DNA of 64,000 nt from Rhodeus uyekii (GCA_037043235.1 JAWRVZ010000054.1:637001-701000), one strand, 5' to 3'; shown: positions 35,335-48,855, counted from the stretch's first letter. The notes: generated by a model not told the origin, from the letters alone. Numbers and translations: made by a program.

Positions 35335-36225
35335 TTATCGCCTATGCCAACTGAGGAGGGAGGAGGGAGGGAGGGCAGAGATTAGATCCAGCAGAGGATA
35401 GGGAGCCTGGAGTGATGATTGGGAGAAAGACCAGGCTAATGAAGATTGAGGGAGGAGGCAGGAGCAGGAGAAATAATCTGGCAGAAACCCTGGATGAGGG
35501 TCAGGGATGAGCCACGGAGAAGATCTCCTCAACAAAGCAATGGGGGTGATGGAAGGAGCCAGAGCAGATGGAAAGGGATAGCAGAGAGCAATGACACAGT
35601 AGGCTTTGGAAGCTGCAACGGAGCCGTAGAGACGACTCTTCTGAGGTAGAACCCGGGTACCTGAGTCGGAGGGTGGTCGGCGCCAGGTGGAGCTGTAGGG
35701 ATGGTGAGATGGAGCGCAGCGGACGGTTTGCAAGTCCATGACCGAGGAACTTAAGTGGAGTGATGGACGGGGATGATGGAAGACCCGAGTTGGATCAACA
35801 ACACAGAGAGGAGGAGGAGGAGCTGAGAGACTGATGAGAGATAGTGGAGATGGAGATAAGAAGAGGAGGTGGGAGAGGGAGGCTGGGAACTCTGGAGACT
35901 TCAAGCTATGGTGATGGGAGATTCAAGAAAACATCTCATCCTCAAAGGTAGGACGACTCCTTTCCATCCGCTTAAACTCCACAAGAACTCAAACAATGAT
36001 GGAGGATGTTGCCAGCTCACACTCCAGGTCAAGCTTGGGGTCAATGGCTTGTTCTGCTCTATTCTCTGGTGTGGGTTGTGTATCGCTGCTTCGGCTCACT
36101 GTCTGCGGTGGGCTCATGCGTCGTCTCCGTGCAACGAACCCTGATCATTGCTGGGCTCTGGATTCAGAGTGGAGCTGGTGACTTTCTCCTCAGCACAACC
36201 GATGGTAGATTAAAACCATAGTTTG
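35335..36225. other. Purine-biased unclassified block
   Basis: The + strand from 35350 to 35900 is strongly G/A rich (GAGGAGGGAGGAGGGAGGGA and similar), followed by a CT/G-rich, CpG-containing stretch to 36225. On the minus strand it holds the longest open frame of the window, 189 codons, rich in Ser and Pro, with no domain I recognise. Its composition differs from the surrounding AT-rich intron. It may be the 5' region of a LINE or another repeat, and I cannot classify it. Confidence 0.3.
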
Positions 36226-37084
36226 GTTTTTCTTAAGCCAGACATCACTTTTGGACACTTCTAATAGAATTGCCATACTATAATTATTCATAAGTGTAAC
36301 TTTGTCTTCATGCCTGAAGACTGAAAATGATTAAAAACTGTAAGGGACGAATTTCACTAATATAATTACTACACATCTGTAGCGGCACGTTCGTGTTTAT
36401 TGGGTCAAAAGTGTCTCTCTGCAGACCAAAGCAACAGTTTTGTTAACATGGACATTATGGTGGCGCCTTCCTGGCATCATTTACACACTCGCTGCATGTT
36501 CTGTTCTGTTCTGTTTGAGCGCCGGCATACATAATACACTTCTAATGAGGACTAGACTCTCCTAACACACACACACACACCACTGGATGGATTTATGTTT
36601 CTGCTTAAAATTGAATCATAATGATCCTTTATCATCATATTTATATCATCATCTGCCACTGGTTTTGATTTCCATATACAGGACATTCAGTCCAGTGAAC
36701 AAGCATAATCAAATAATTTTGATTTTGTGCACTTGGTTACTTGAAAACCCTTGATTGTGATTATGAAATGAACAAGTTGCGCAACTGTTTCTGGATAGTC
36801 CATGTGCCAAAATTGCCCCTTTCATTCTGGAACAGAACGACCATTCCAAAGTAATCATGTCCTTTTTCCAAATTTCAGTCTTAGGAAGGAAGGGTCATGT
36901 GACACTGAAGACTGGAGTGATGATGTTGAAAATTATGTCAATCAAATAAATTAGTTTACAATATATTAACATTTTTATATGCACAATATTTCACAATATT
37001 ACTATATTTTTGATTAGATAAATGCAGCCAGAAGAGACATTATGTTTTTTCAAAAACATAAAAAAGTCATAATTATTTTACTGG

Positions 37085-37086
<2 letters not shown>

Positions 37087-37117
<31 letters not shown>

Positions 37118-37192
37118 CGTGCGTGTGTGTAAGTGTGCGTATACATACATACATACATACATACATATTTATTTATTTATTTATTTATTTAT
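37087..37192. repeat. Compound microsatellite (TG)n-(ATAC)n-(TTTA)n
   Basis: Consecutive GTGT, ATACATAC and TTATTTAT runs. Confidence 0.9.
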
Positions 37193-38384
37193 TTTGAATA
37201 AGGATTTTAGAATAACCTATAAATTCAGATTGAGTTATGTTTCAAATAGAAATCAAATTTTGTTAATTTAAAAACTCCTTGAATTATAATAATTATTGTA
37301 TGAAGTAATAAAAACATCAGCAGCAACATGCAACCATGGGTTTTCTGCCCCAAAATCCTAATAATGTTATAATATATCCATAATAACTCCACAATATCTT
37401 AGCTTTTACTGTCCAACATAAAATAAATTCACATTTCACTATTATCCAAATACAAAATGATTGATTAAACTCAAAACGGTTCGTGGAATAAATCCCACAC
37501 ATGTTTGATGTTAATAAAAGAGATAGATATTAATGGTTTCGTGACATGAAACATTTTGCTCCGATCTTAACCTACATTATTTCTTCTGTTTCTCTGGGAA
37601 CTTGAGTTTCTGAGCTGATTCACAGAAAATGGTTTCATTTATACATTTGAACATACCTAGAACAACTTGCTATTTTACTCCATGGTCTGCCTCATTTATT
37701 CCCATCTTGTGAAATCTGAGTCTCTGCATTAGCGTGACCATTTGAGAGCATGCTATAGTCAAATATTTATTTTTTTCCCAATTAGCAGACTCAGTCACCT
37801 GGATTGACCTACAGGATTTGCAAAGCAAAAGAAGAGTTTGTTACTCTCTTCCAGTGAAACTGTTTTAGTACATAATCACCATCTGTCTTCTCATCGTCCT
37901 CTCAAAAGTTCTTCATTAGGCACTGCGCGATACTCTTAATCACTTTATCTTCTCTAATCGCTGGTGCCATGACCCGGGCTGCACTGGGAATAGCTGAAGA
38001 GAGACTCTCTGCTCATTAACTACATGGTTCAGCAGCTCTAATTCAGCTAAGAGCTGCCGTCATCTGCCCGCAATACAGGCATGGACAATGAATATCCATA
38101 CAGGGGAGAAGAGAGATTACAAACAAAAACTCAGTGTGTGGTTTTTTTAGAGTAGAAAAAAAAAGCATTAATGATGTCAATAGCTGAAAATGGCCTGTTG
38201 TTAGTACATTATGCATGTTGGAAAAGTAACAGACACTCAGGTTGTGTGAGGACAGGTCGCTTCAATTATTTTGAGAGAGATCCATATGCTGAAGGAAATT
38301 GATCTGATTTGCTGAATGTTCAGTTCTTTATAAAATATTAAAATGATTGTAAAGATATTTAGCAGTAATTAAGCAAAATATCAT

Positions 38385-38415
<31 letters not shown>

Positions 38416-38479
38416 GATTTCATGATTTCTTTTTTTTTTGCATGTCACACTTAAATGTTTCAGATCATCAAACTAATTT

Positions 38480-39530
38480 AAATATTAGTCAAAGTAAACA
38501 CAAAATGTCTACACAAGTAAACACAAAATGCAGTTTTTAAATGAAGGTGGTTATTATTAAGGGAAAACAAAATCCAGACCTACATGTCCTGTGTGAAAGT
38601 GTTTGCCCCCTAAACCCAATAACTGGTTGGTTCTTTAGCAGCAACAACTGCAAACAAGCGTTTGTGATGAACTTCCACTGAGTCTTTTACAGCTGTGGAG
38701 GAATTTTGACCCACTCATCTTTGCAGAATTGTTGTAATTCAGCCACATTGGAGGGTTTTCATGCCTTTTTAAGGTCATGCTGCAGCATCTCAATAGGATT
38801 TAGGTCAGGACTTTGATTAGCCAAAGTTGTCTTTTTGTTTTTCTTCAGAGATGGACTTGCTGGTGTGTTTTGGATCAGTGTCCTGCTGCAGAACCCAAGT
38901 TCTCTTCAGCTTGAGTCACGAATGGATGGCCTAACAGATTCTCCTTCAGGCAGTGATAGTGGAATTCATGGATTAATTTATCACAGCAAGTCTTCCAGGC
39001 CCTGAAACAGAAAAACAGCCACAGACTATCACACTACCACCACCATATTTTACTGTTGGTATGATGTTCATTTTGAAATGCTGTGTTAATTTTCCAGCAG
39101 ATGTAATTGGTCTAAAAGACGTAAACTTGGGCACACACCTTCCAAAAAGTTCAACTTTCGTCTTTGGGGATCATCAAGATAAAAAATGAGATGAGGCTTA
39201 AATGTTATTTTTCTTAGCAGTGGTTTTCGTCTTGAAACTTTGCCATGCAGGCAATCTTTGCTGACTTTCTTTCTCCTGGTGGAGTCATGAACACTGACCT
39301 TAACTGAGGCAAGTGAGGCCTGCTGCTCTTTGGTTGTTGTTGTGGGTCTTTTGTGACTCTTGGATGAGTCATGTTTAAGCTCTTGGGGTAATTTTGGTAG
39401 GCCGCTCGCTCCTGCGAAAGTTCACCACTGTTCCATGTTTCGCCATTTGTGGATAATGTCTCTCAGTGTGGTTCGCTGGAGTCCCAAAGCTTTAGAAATG
39501 GCTTGATAAACGTTTCCAGATTGATATACA
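38480..39530 (-). mobile_element. Tc1-like transposon relic
   Basis: About 1 kb closely resembling fish Tc1 transposase sequence in reverse. The minus strand near 39050 reads VKYGGGSVIVCGCF (canonical GGGSVMVWGCF) and SGPG. The + strand shows AGTCTTTTACAGCTGTGGAG, GAACCCAAGTTCTCTTCAGC and GTTCACCACTGTTCCATG. Many frameshifts and small deletions are present. Its start-proximal end is cut at 39530, where another element begins at a TA. Confidence 0.85.
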
Positions 39531-40150
39531 GTAATTCCTCGCCACTTCGCAGTTCAAGTTTCGCGGGCTCCGTGTATCGCAAATTTTTTCGAAAATATTC
39601 ATCAAAAAATAATAATTCAAAAATACTGTCATATCGGCAGCCAAACAACTTTAAAGCAGCATTGTTTCATCGTGATGTGAGGGAAACATTTTCCCAGAAT
39701 GCCAGACCAAGAGAGAATCTCTCTCAGAAGCTTTGTACACGCCCACGGCACTCAGACAATCCACGTGATTGGTTCCCGGCGCGAGATTGACCAATGAGAG
39801 CACGAGTGGAGTGGGAGCTTCTTCGCCTTTCTCAGTAACAAATGTTGACGATATCTGACAATGAGACACTTCCCGAACTGATTTAAATGCCTCATTATAC
39901 CAGTGTAGTAACACCATCATCATCATATTCATCGAACCGCACAGGTCTGTCATCGTCGTCATTACTGGAGTCAAGTCTCAAGATGCTACTGTCATTGATG
40001 AGTGTAGAGACCGTAATATGTTTCTTTCACCAATATCTAAGTTTGCGGTGGTCTCTGATTCACTGTAAGAAGGTAAATAAATGGTATGAAATACCATATA
40101 AAATGTTAGTTACCCTTCAATCCCCCCTGATAATGAAGAACAGGTCTCCG
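39531..40150. mobile_element. Third Tigger-like element, 5' part
   Basis: It starts with TA then CAGTAATTCCTCGCCACTTC and GCAGTTCAAGTTTCGCGGG, the end type of Tigger/pogo elements. It interrupts the Tc1 relic. The far inverted end was not found, so the right limit is uncertain. It includes an ACCAATGAGAGC segment and an ORF of about 107 codons on the minus strand with no recognised domain. Confidence 0.5.
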
Positions 40151-40212
40151 AACACCGTTTAAGCATGTGTGTGTGTGTGTCTGCTGTATGACTGCATTTG
40201 TTCCTGTTTCAG

Positions 40213-40328
40213 GTTGCCAGATGGGAGCACAGGACTCGAGGCCTGACCCGGCTGTTCGGCGGCCCGTACCTGGCCTGTTATTCCCTCGCTGTTCTCATCC
40301 TGCTCCTCAATGTTTACCGTAGCCACAG
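40213..40328 (+). CDS. pemt: pemt exon 3, second membrane helix
   Basis: Acceptor TTCCTGTTTCAG (40201-40212), 116 coding bases, donor CAG|GTAACA. The product starts VARWEHRTRGLTRLFGGPYL and continues with ACYSLAVLILLLNVYRSH. The motif VARWEH-K/R-TR and the G-x-PYLACYSL segment are strongly conserved in PEMT. The second half is a clear transmembrane helix flanked by basic residues (HRTRGLTR before, YRSHR after). Two bases (AG) are left over and complete a Ser codon with exon 4. The preceding intron is about 24 kb and full of repeats. Confidence 0.97.
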
Positions 40329-41549
40329 GTAACAACATCCACCGCTGCCTTTGTATTATTTATAGTCATGGGTCAACTCTGTATCATGGTAAATAATGTT
40401 GTAAATTGATCAAGTGACCCATTTTGCACCATTTTGCATAAGACCAAAGATTCACTGTTTACTTTGCAGCCTTTTATTGATTCCATCAATAGTAATACTG
40501 TGACATCTGTCTGACGTGGTCATCTGACCACCAGCACATTCACCGCGCTTATTTCATTTGGGTGATTCTCATGAGTATCTCGCCGTTGGCATGACAACCT
40601 TTGTCTCTATGCTGCAATTGCTGGTGTCATCGACGTTGCATGTGACAGCCAGCAGTTCTGTGTGTGTGTGTGTGTTAGACAGGCCGGTGCTATTTTCTAT
40701 CCTATTCTGAGAGCGAGAATATGTTGCACACTGAATACAGTACTGAGTCAATCCTGTTACGCTCTACACTTTGAGATTGGTAACATTTCCAAAATTGACA
40801 TGCCTTTTGTTATCATGCAATTTCTATAAAAGATTATAGCTGACTTTCAGAAGTATGAGCAAACTTTGAAAGCTGAAGAACAACCATCACTCCTTCCTTG
40901 TCAAACGGCAATGACTGTTAAACGTATTTTACTGAACTGCACTGTTTTTAATGGAAATAGACATTTTATGCAGAGAAAGCTATAGCTAATCCATTTAAAA
41001 ATGCACCACCTGAATACACTTTACAATATTTTTCTTGTATTAACCTTACATTTCTTGCATAGCTATTTGTTAATTGTGTTCATGGTTCTCAGAAGCTATC
41101 ATAGTTGTGTAAACTTCTATAGTGGTGAAGGGAAAGTGCAATTAATGTGTTTTGTGTGTGTTCTTATTTGCCCCAACAGCAAAAGAAAATATAGCAAGCA
41201 ATTTAACAAGTAAAAATATAGTTTTTAAAGCATTTTAACAGTTACAGCCCCACCTATGCTCTGATTTCCATCAAAGTTTACCTGTTTTTTAATGCATGCA
41301 TGTGCTGACCTAATGTCACAAAGTTATCATAGGCTTTTTCGTGCACTTGGCAACACCCATTTTCTAAATGACCTTGTTTTAGCTATCCAAATGCATTGCT
41401 AATGTTCAACATTTTTTGATAGTTATTGACCCAGAGAGTCCTTGTGCTCCAGTGGTTTTATCAAGGTTGAGCGAAAAAGTTTGCAAAAGTAGGTTTTTCA
41501 AATAATCTCTGATATTTAACGAACAAATCAAACAGGCTAAGCGAGTTTC

Positions 41550-42414
41550 TGTCAAGGGTGGATAAAGGAGGGGAGGACTCAGTAATGCAGAGATAAATGG
41601 ATTGTAAGCGCTCTTATGTGTTTTTGTATCCTTTGGACAAATTGCTTCTATATTCCTCAAATTGTAAGTCGCTTTGGATAAAAGCGTCTGCTAAATGAGT
41701 AAATGTAAAATGTAAATGTAAATTTTAATTAATAAAAGTGAAATATAAAGCAAACAAAAACTACTCAGAGGGGGAAAAACATGACGGGACTGACTTGACT
41801 AGACATGAACAAGACTTGACTAGGAACAGGACCGCAAAACATCACGAACCAGCACAGGACAACAAACACGAGGAGAATAAATAGTGACACACAAGGCGGG
41901 AAATAGATGGAGAACAGGTGGGGCAAATCAAACAATAACAAGGGAACAAAATGGGCGGGGTTACACAATGACACGACACAAACGCATGACCAATGAGAAC
42001 GCGCATAAGCCGCATGTCCACATGAAACAAGACACAAGCTGTGAAACACATGCTGACACAAGCTGGCACGCGGTTCATGTTTACATCATGTACACTACAA
42101 CTCACGTGGACAAGAGCGCGCAGCCCGAGTGACGTCAACTGCATGCACTCACAAGACATAGAGCGCTTGAGCCAACACTCGTCTCGCTCAGAACAAAGCA
42201 CAAACACATGGAGCATTGAACACAAAACAGAAACAGTACTAGAATCGAACACCACGCCCCGCACACAAGACAAAAAATTTGGACAAAAAGCGCACGGCTT
42301 GTTAGAGCTCCGAACTGCATGCTCACATAAAACGCAAGACATTATGGTATGATGTCACAGAGGTCTCCCACAACACCAAGAGATGACTGGACCGAATGTG
42401 GCAGAACCCTGAAG
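41550..42414 (-). mobile_element. Solo LTR with GTTTC target duplication, carrying a SINE tail
   Basis: It starts TGTCAAGGGTGG and ends GCAGAACCCTGAAG, flanked by GTTTC (41545-41549 and 42415-42419). It shares the block order of 26667-27520 (GGGGAGGACTCAG, CAGAGGGGGAAAAACATGAC, GGGCGGGGTTACACAATGAC). The terminal CA has mutated. A SINE/L2 tail lies inside at about 41604-41722. Confidence 0.7.
41604..41722 (+). mobile_element. SINE/L2-type 3' tail
   Basis: GTAAGTCGCTTTGGATAAAA, GCGTCTGCTAAATGAGTAAA and TGTAAATG repeats form the well-known 3' tail shared by fish L2 LINEs and their SINEs. The tRNA-like head is missing. Confidence 0.75.
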
Positions 42415-42546
42415 GTTTCCTTCCGATCAACCTCCGTTAACCAATGGTAGCCATGCTTTTTTATATACCTGAATGTCCTCATAGATAATCGTGCATGCCA
42501 GTGTTCAAGTCAATCCGACTCTTATATAGCTATAGCCATTGTCGTG

Positions 42547-42570
42547 TGGGGGGTTAGGGTTAGGGTTGGG
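42547..42570 (+). repeat. Short telomere-like run (GGGTTA)3
   Basis: GGGGTTAGGGTTAGGGTTGG: three units only, inside an unclassified region. Confidence 0.8.
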
Positions 42571-44144
42571 GGAGGAGGCAAAATCTTCAAGACAAGACAA
42601 TAGACCGAGTCTATGCGTGTGTGTACCAAGTTTGGTGAAATTATCTCACTCCATTCAAAAGTTTTAGCTGTTTTAGTAAAAGTTACCACTTCCAGTTTAG
42701 CTTTTTTTGCCATAATTATTGACAATAAGACAAAAACAATCCGAATTGACAGCTTAGTCAGATTTGGTTACAATCGAGTGAGAAACCTACGACTATATCA
42801 CTAAAGAAGGTTTTTCAAAAAATCCATAATACCTGAAAATACGTTGTGTTCAAGATTATATTTTGTACTTTTGATCGCCGTAGCGCCACCATCAAGGCCG
42901 ATCGTGACGTAGACTGTTTGTCTACGGCCATTAACAATCGGCATTTCTATAACTTTCAGAAAGAGGGGGGAAAGATTGATAGCAGAAGAGAGAAAGAAAA
43001 TAAATCCAGAAAGATTAAAATAGAATAATAAAAAAAAAAAATGTAGAGCCCCTTTATTGAAAAATAATTTTTAATTGTTAAAGCTTAATGAATTTAATTG
43101 AAAAGACATGCTTTTTAACCATCAAAAATAATGAATCATTAATTATTCATAATTTACTAATTAACTAAATAAATTAAAAATGTAATAAATTGTTGTTAAA
43201 TTATATATGTCTCATGCTTTCAAATAATTAGACATGTTTGTTGCTGAAAACATTTTATTTAACCATTAAAATGGAATCCAGAGAAATTAAATGAGAAAAT
43301 CAAATCTGATCAAATGAACCAAAAATAAAATAAAATGGAATTTAAGGGGGAAAAAGGCCTGCAGGAATTCTCTAAGAAGTCTGTGGAAATTTCCAGTTCT
43401 TTCTTAAGAAACTGGCGGGAATTCTTGGGCTCCTATTTCTGTCCACCTTCCTAATTTACGCATGTACCACCTGCATGGGTTTTGTTACGGTCACTGTATG
43501 GTCATTTTTTCCATGCCAATGGAAAACAGCCATCTGTGTATTCAATGAAACACGTGAAGGTTTCTTACTGAGACGGGAAGAAAAGAAAGCAAGAAATAGC
43601 CAAGCGTGCATTAAAGATCTGAAGCTACCAGTTCAGAAAACGGCACAGGGTTGCATGAAATAAAATAAAAAAGCCTTAGCATTTATTCTTTCAGTCTCAA
43701 CCATCAAGAGTCCTGCTTTCACGCTGGAACAAAATGACGTACAGTCTGATTTCCTCTGATATGAGTGCTTTTTCACATAATGCTCAGATAAATAAAGCGT
43801 GTGGCAGCACTTTACTTGAAGCCTTTATGTGCAATGCATTGTACAGGTAATAGAGCTGCACAATTCATCAAAAACGTCCCAATAAAAACACTGATTCATC
43901 CAGTAATGAAGCATGAGCAAGTCGTTGAATCATTCAATCAAAATGATTCTGTTAAAATACGTTTTTTAATAATAAGTTACATGTCATTTTGTTTAGTTTT
44001 ATTCGTAATTGTGATCAAAATTTTAAATGCAAACATCTCAATTCTTCCAGAATACTGTAAAAGATATTCATAAAGCACATATTCATAAAACTCTTGCATG
44101 GCCTGAAAGAAATAAAACCTACGTAACATAACTAGTTTTTAGGG

Positions 44145-44250
44145 AGTAACGCAATACTGTAATGCATTACTTTTAAAATAACTTTCTACAACTCTAGATG
44201 TAATGCATTATATATTTAACCAAAGTTAAAATGCATTACAATATTTTCAG
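44145..44250. repeat. Fragment of the AGTAACGC/GCATTACTTT repeat
   Basis: GGGAGTAACGCAATACTGTA and ATGCATTACTTTTAAAATAA match the family at 10775, without tandem expansion. Confidence 0.5.
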
Positions 44251-44279
44251 ATTCTGTCGCATCTGAAATTGGTTGTTTG

Positions 44280-44765
44280 CCATGTGTTTTAATCTTTGGC
44301 AGGATGAATATTGTTAGTGTTACAGGGCTTGAATTTCGGTGTTGAATTGCGTGTATTGTACATAATTTTACTCATTCCCGCAGATTTTGTGCTCACACCC
44401 AAAATGCGCACACATAAAGTCGCCTCTCAGGACTGAATTGAGTTGCATATACGGTAGTGCTTAAACAGTCAAATGCACACAAAATAATGTCAAAATGCAT
44501 TGGTGTTGCATAATGTGAAAATGTCAAACATGGGGAGTATTTACATAAACACAGTCAGTTCTGTTTTAAATGAATGTAAAGAGCTGAGAGAAAGAAAATG
44601 CTTGTGTATCAGTTTAATGCATCCATGCATCAGGTCTTAAAGTGACGGCAGCCTAATATTCCTGCTGCCTAATTATGAGATAATATTAAAAATATTAATA
44701 TGGCTGTTTTTCCCCACGATGTCAATGTCAAAATTGTGTTTCAAGACAGTTCAGTGATTTATTCA
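44280..44765. repeat. Interspersed repeat, paralogue of 9480-9905
   Basis: See the matching blocks given for 9480-9905. Both are in the same orientation. Part of the interior, around 44480-44540, is not present in the other copy. Confidence 0.6.
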
Positions 44766-45679
44766 TACAATTGCATACGTGCAAGGCATAATTAATGCAT
44801 TGAAATATTTGAATAATGCATCATATGCTAATGTGCAACCTGTTGAAAATCCCATCTGTTTCTTGAAAGAAGATGATTTACTGTATCCAGTCTCTTGGAA
44901 AGCTAGACTTTCAAATAGGGAATTATGCACAAGCACGTCTTTTCATTTGTATGCATCTGTCTGTGGGAATAGACTGCAATGGTACATTGGACTCATTTCC
45001 AGTCCCCCAAACAGCCCGTCTAAAGCTGCTAGCATGCAGATTAACATCTATTATATTAGCCACATTCCATTTATAATTAGTGTTACATTAGTGATTAATG
45101 CATACATGCATAATGCCTTTATTATTGTGTATGATTCATTACACTGTGGTTGCTCACAATCCTCCAAATAATGATGTGACTGAAAGTCTTGCAGAAGAAA
45201 GCTATTCATAGATCTGAAACAAACCTTTCTATCCGATGCCTTTTTTAAGCAGAATTTCATGTTGAAAGCACAAATAACTTTCCCTTTGATGGTTATTATT
45301 GATCAATCACTTGGAAATATTAGACTGTTCTACGTGCAGTTTGTTCTGCCAAAATACAATCTCAGTGCCTAATCACTCATGAATATCAGTTTATTTATTT
45401 AATTTAAGGAATTAAGTGCATTTATTCCTTCATTTCTCTTCATTTAAGACCTGTCACTATGTTCTCACACAATGTTTAACTCATTTGCTCTGTTCTAGAC
45501 TGTAAGAAAGCAATAAGCCATGAAAAAACATGCAGTTTTCAAGAGTTAAAGGTTGTTGTTTGTCATGCATGGCTTCAATTACTTTTATAAAACGCTGGCA
45601 ACAGCAAAATCAATATAAGGAAAACTATTTCTAAAGCTAAATGCATCTCTATTAATGTTTTTGACATGAGGCTTTCCTG

Positions 45680-45820
45680 TATCTCAAACTGTAGAGAGCA
45701 GTGCTTGCAACATCAAGGTCAAGGTTCAATTCCCAGGGAAAGCAAGAACTGATTAGAATCTCATTGTGTTTCTTGAATGCAATGTAAGTCACTTTGGATA
45801 AAATGCATGAATGTAAATGT
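45680..45820 (+). mobile_element. tRNA-derived SINE, plus
   Basis: The head CTGTAGAGAGCAGTGCTTGC resembles an A-box region, and GGTTCAATTCCCAGGG is a B-box followed by a Ser-type stem. The tail GTAAGTCACTTTGGATAAAA is L2-like. The same SINE occurs at 48856, 55880 and 59585. Confidence 0.8.
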
Positions 45821-46702
45821 CTAATAATTTGTAATTAGGGTTTATTGAAGCAAAAGTCATAGTTAATAGTTCGTTAACAACGAGAGTCGGACTCTAAACT
45901 AAAATGTGACCATTTTTCCTATTATACTGAACTCTTATTGAATCGTGACCCCAAAACAACCGAAGTACGCATCGAACCGTGACTGTCTGTACGGTTACAC
46001 TCCTGGAAGACAGTAATTTCTGATGGTAAAACTGTGCCACATCTTTCCATAACCCGAACATGACCTTTTCATTCTCTCTCATCAGACGTTTGTCTCTGTT
46101 TCATCCTGTGTTATATAGACTTCTGTGATTTCACGTCCACACCGTCCTCTTCAGTCACACTATTACCTAACATAAATGCAATTATCTGACCTCTATATAG
46201 ATCAGATCTGACTCAGCCTCACTTACGTCTGCGTCGCTGGCAGGTGCTTTCACAGGCGACGTGTGTGTGTGTGCCTGAAAAAGTAGCCCATTTATTTCAC
46301 TGACCTTCATTTTGCCAATTACACACCTGTGTAGAGTGTCAGAGATTAATATGCTTTCATTTATTGTGCATCTGCACTCACAGGTTTTCTTTGAAAAGTT
46401 ATATAAGAACAATTATATAAGTGATGTTTTACAGTATAAATATAATATAAAATGGCAGAGTTTTTGGACATCTTGATCTTTATCTCTGAGTTTGTCCTGT
46501 TTTTCATATTCATTTTAGTCAAAAAATAAGTCAAACTCTTTATTTTTCTTCACTTTTCTTCTGGCACAAGAGACAAGAGGCATTGCATGGTTACATTTTT
46601 AACAGCATAGCTGCCAGAAGATAAAAGCATATGCAAATAATAAACGAAGAGCAATTTAAAAAATAAATAAATTAATGAAGGATTTATAAATAAATTATTT
46701 TC

Positions 46703-46937
46703 GTCACACTTTAGATTAGGGTTCCTTGGTTACTATTAACTGTGACTTATTTTCCCTCCATAATCTCCTAATTATTGCTTATTAATAGATAGTAAGGTAG
46801 TTTTAAAGTTTAGTTATTGGGTCAGAATATGATCTTGCATTAATATGTGCTTTAATAAACAGCCAATAATTATTGATATGCGTGATAATAAACAACTAGT
46901 TCACAATGAGAATTTAACCCTAAACTAAAGTGTTGCC
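46703..46937. mobile_element. MITE with CACTTTAG TIRs
   Basis: Ends GTCACACTTTAGATTAGGGT and ACCCTAAACTAAAGTGTTGC are inverted repeats. The interior has GACTTATTTTCCCTCCATAA and CTCCTAATTATTGCTTATTA. Partial copies are at 45840-45900 and 49995-50100. Confidence 0.7.
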
Positions 46938-48855
46938 ATTATCATAAATAAAATAATTGCTGTTTTCTTTCCTCTAATTGCAGTGTTTTAAAGATGCAGG
47001 GTTTTGATCACGTATCTGTACTTGTGAAGAGCTGAACTGAGTCAGCAAATCGTCTTGGGAAAATAAAGCACTGTGTGAAAGCATAAATATATTTCCTGTG
47101 AGCGTTTCATCTGTGCTGCTTCATCATCTCTTAAGACATGTCAATGCAAAGTTTGACGCACATGCTCAGGACGATCGATAACGAGCCCTCGTTGAAAGTA
47201 ATACTCTTTTATTTTCTAAAATGCATCTCTGAGTTGATGCGCACAGACACAATGCGACACGGGACAGCAGTCGATATTCTGTGCTTTCTCTGATCGTTCT
47301 CGTGCTGAGGGTTTGATGAAGGTTGTTGGAATATCCTGCTAAGAAACTGGAATTGACGTGCAAGTTTCTGTGCATTTATTTTATTTTGTTGCGACATTTA
47401 ATATTAGTTTATTTTTTTAGTTACCTGTCCCTCAAACAGAACCAACAAAGATTTATGGGCATGCTAAAAAGAGCTACAGTAAAAACTCAACAAATGCAAA
47501 ATGCGAGTATAAATCGGGCATGAATATGCTAATAAGCCCTGCTGTGAAAACTATGAATATGCAAATGAGCCCCGCCTTCACTCACTCTACTTTAATGTAG
47601 TAGCTTCTGCACAACATCTGACACATACGGTTATTAATATGATTCTCCTTCTGCTTGACCACGTTATCAAACGGCTAATAATGTGTTGCTAATGTCACAC
47701 AAACCATGTTCCTGTTCGCATCTCAGAGTCAGAGCTTCAACGATCCTTAGAAACGCTTTCAACAACTCAAGACACACAGTTCATCATTACATCACGGACA
47801 TAAACCACATGATTGTTCATATCAGCAGAGAAATATCTCGGGATGAGCCGCTTATCTGATTCGGAGAGAGTTAATGATATGCGGAAGCCCCGCCCCTCTC
47901 GTGACGTGATTGGTTACATGTTTGTGACGTAAGAATCACCGGCGATTTCAAACCGAGTCTTTCCTTCACTGCAGTTTTAAAGAGAAAATACTCAGAAATG
48001 CTGTTGAATTATGAATCTGCACATCTGTGCATTGAGGCCATGCTCACACCTGGAATTAAGATGCATGTTAGTCGATCAGATCACAAGAGGACAACGTTAA
48101 ATAAAGATGGGTAAGGAAACATTTTGAGCTTTTTCGCTTCAAGAGGCCGTCAAAAACTTAATCGTCCGACCGGATTTTTATTTTTGGGTGAACTAACCCA
48201 AAGTATAAGTATGACAGTAAAAGTATAAAATAAAGAGCATGCACAATTAAACACAGACCACTAAAGATACCAATAAATAAAAACTGAGACATTTGTTCAT
48301 AATCTTCATAGATGGGCTTCTGTTTCATTGCTCTGATTGAAAATGGCCACTGTTTTGAGTTGTTCCCACTGAAGGCATGTGCAGTTTTGTGAGGAGGTAC
48401 GGCACGTTGTGACCTCTGAGATCTTAATTAAGTGCAGACATTGAAATCAAATGTTCCAGTAAGATCTTGTGTGGGATTGAGCCGACCCGACCCGACCTCT
48501 TCAGTGGGCAAGCAAAACAAAACCTGCTTGCTTGAAATAAAGCCCGATCAACGACGGTTCTTGAAGCTTAAAACAGTTTCTAAAGGCTTTATCAGTCAGG
48601 TGTCGTTTAGCAATGCAAGACCTTAAGCACTGTTGCTGGTGTGGGTGTCTCATGAAGATCTGCCTTTCTCTTGCTGCTATTATGAGAGAAATACTGCTTA
48701 TGAGAGGCTGACAGAAGAAATCACAGCTCTTCAAAGACGCTTTGTGACGTTGTTCCAGCAACGGTTTGGTTCAAACCCAATGTCATGGATTTTCTACACT
48801 TCCATGATTGTTTTCCACTTATGAAAGTTTTCTCCAATTGACTAACTGCTCATCC

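Noticed and set aside
35335..35904. 189-codon minus-strand frame as a protein gene
   Set aside because: Ser/Pro-rich low complexity, no domain, no splice context. Openness is explained by CT-rich composition. Kept only as an unclassified block.
42547..42570. Interstitial telomere
   Set aside because: Only three TTAGGG-type units, too short to mean more than chance or a small insertion scar.
45680..45760. tRNA gene because of B-box-like GGTTCAATTCC
   Set aside because: No cloverleaf or anticodon stem can be formed, and the L2-like tail and other copies mark it as a SINE.
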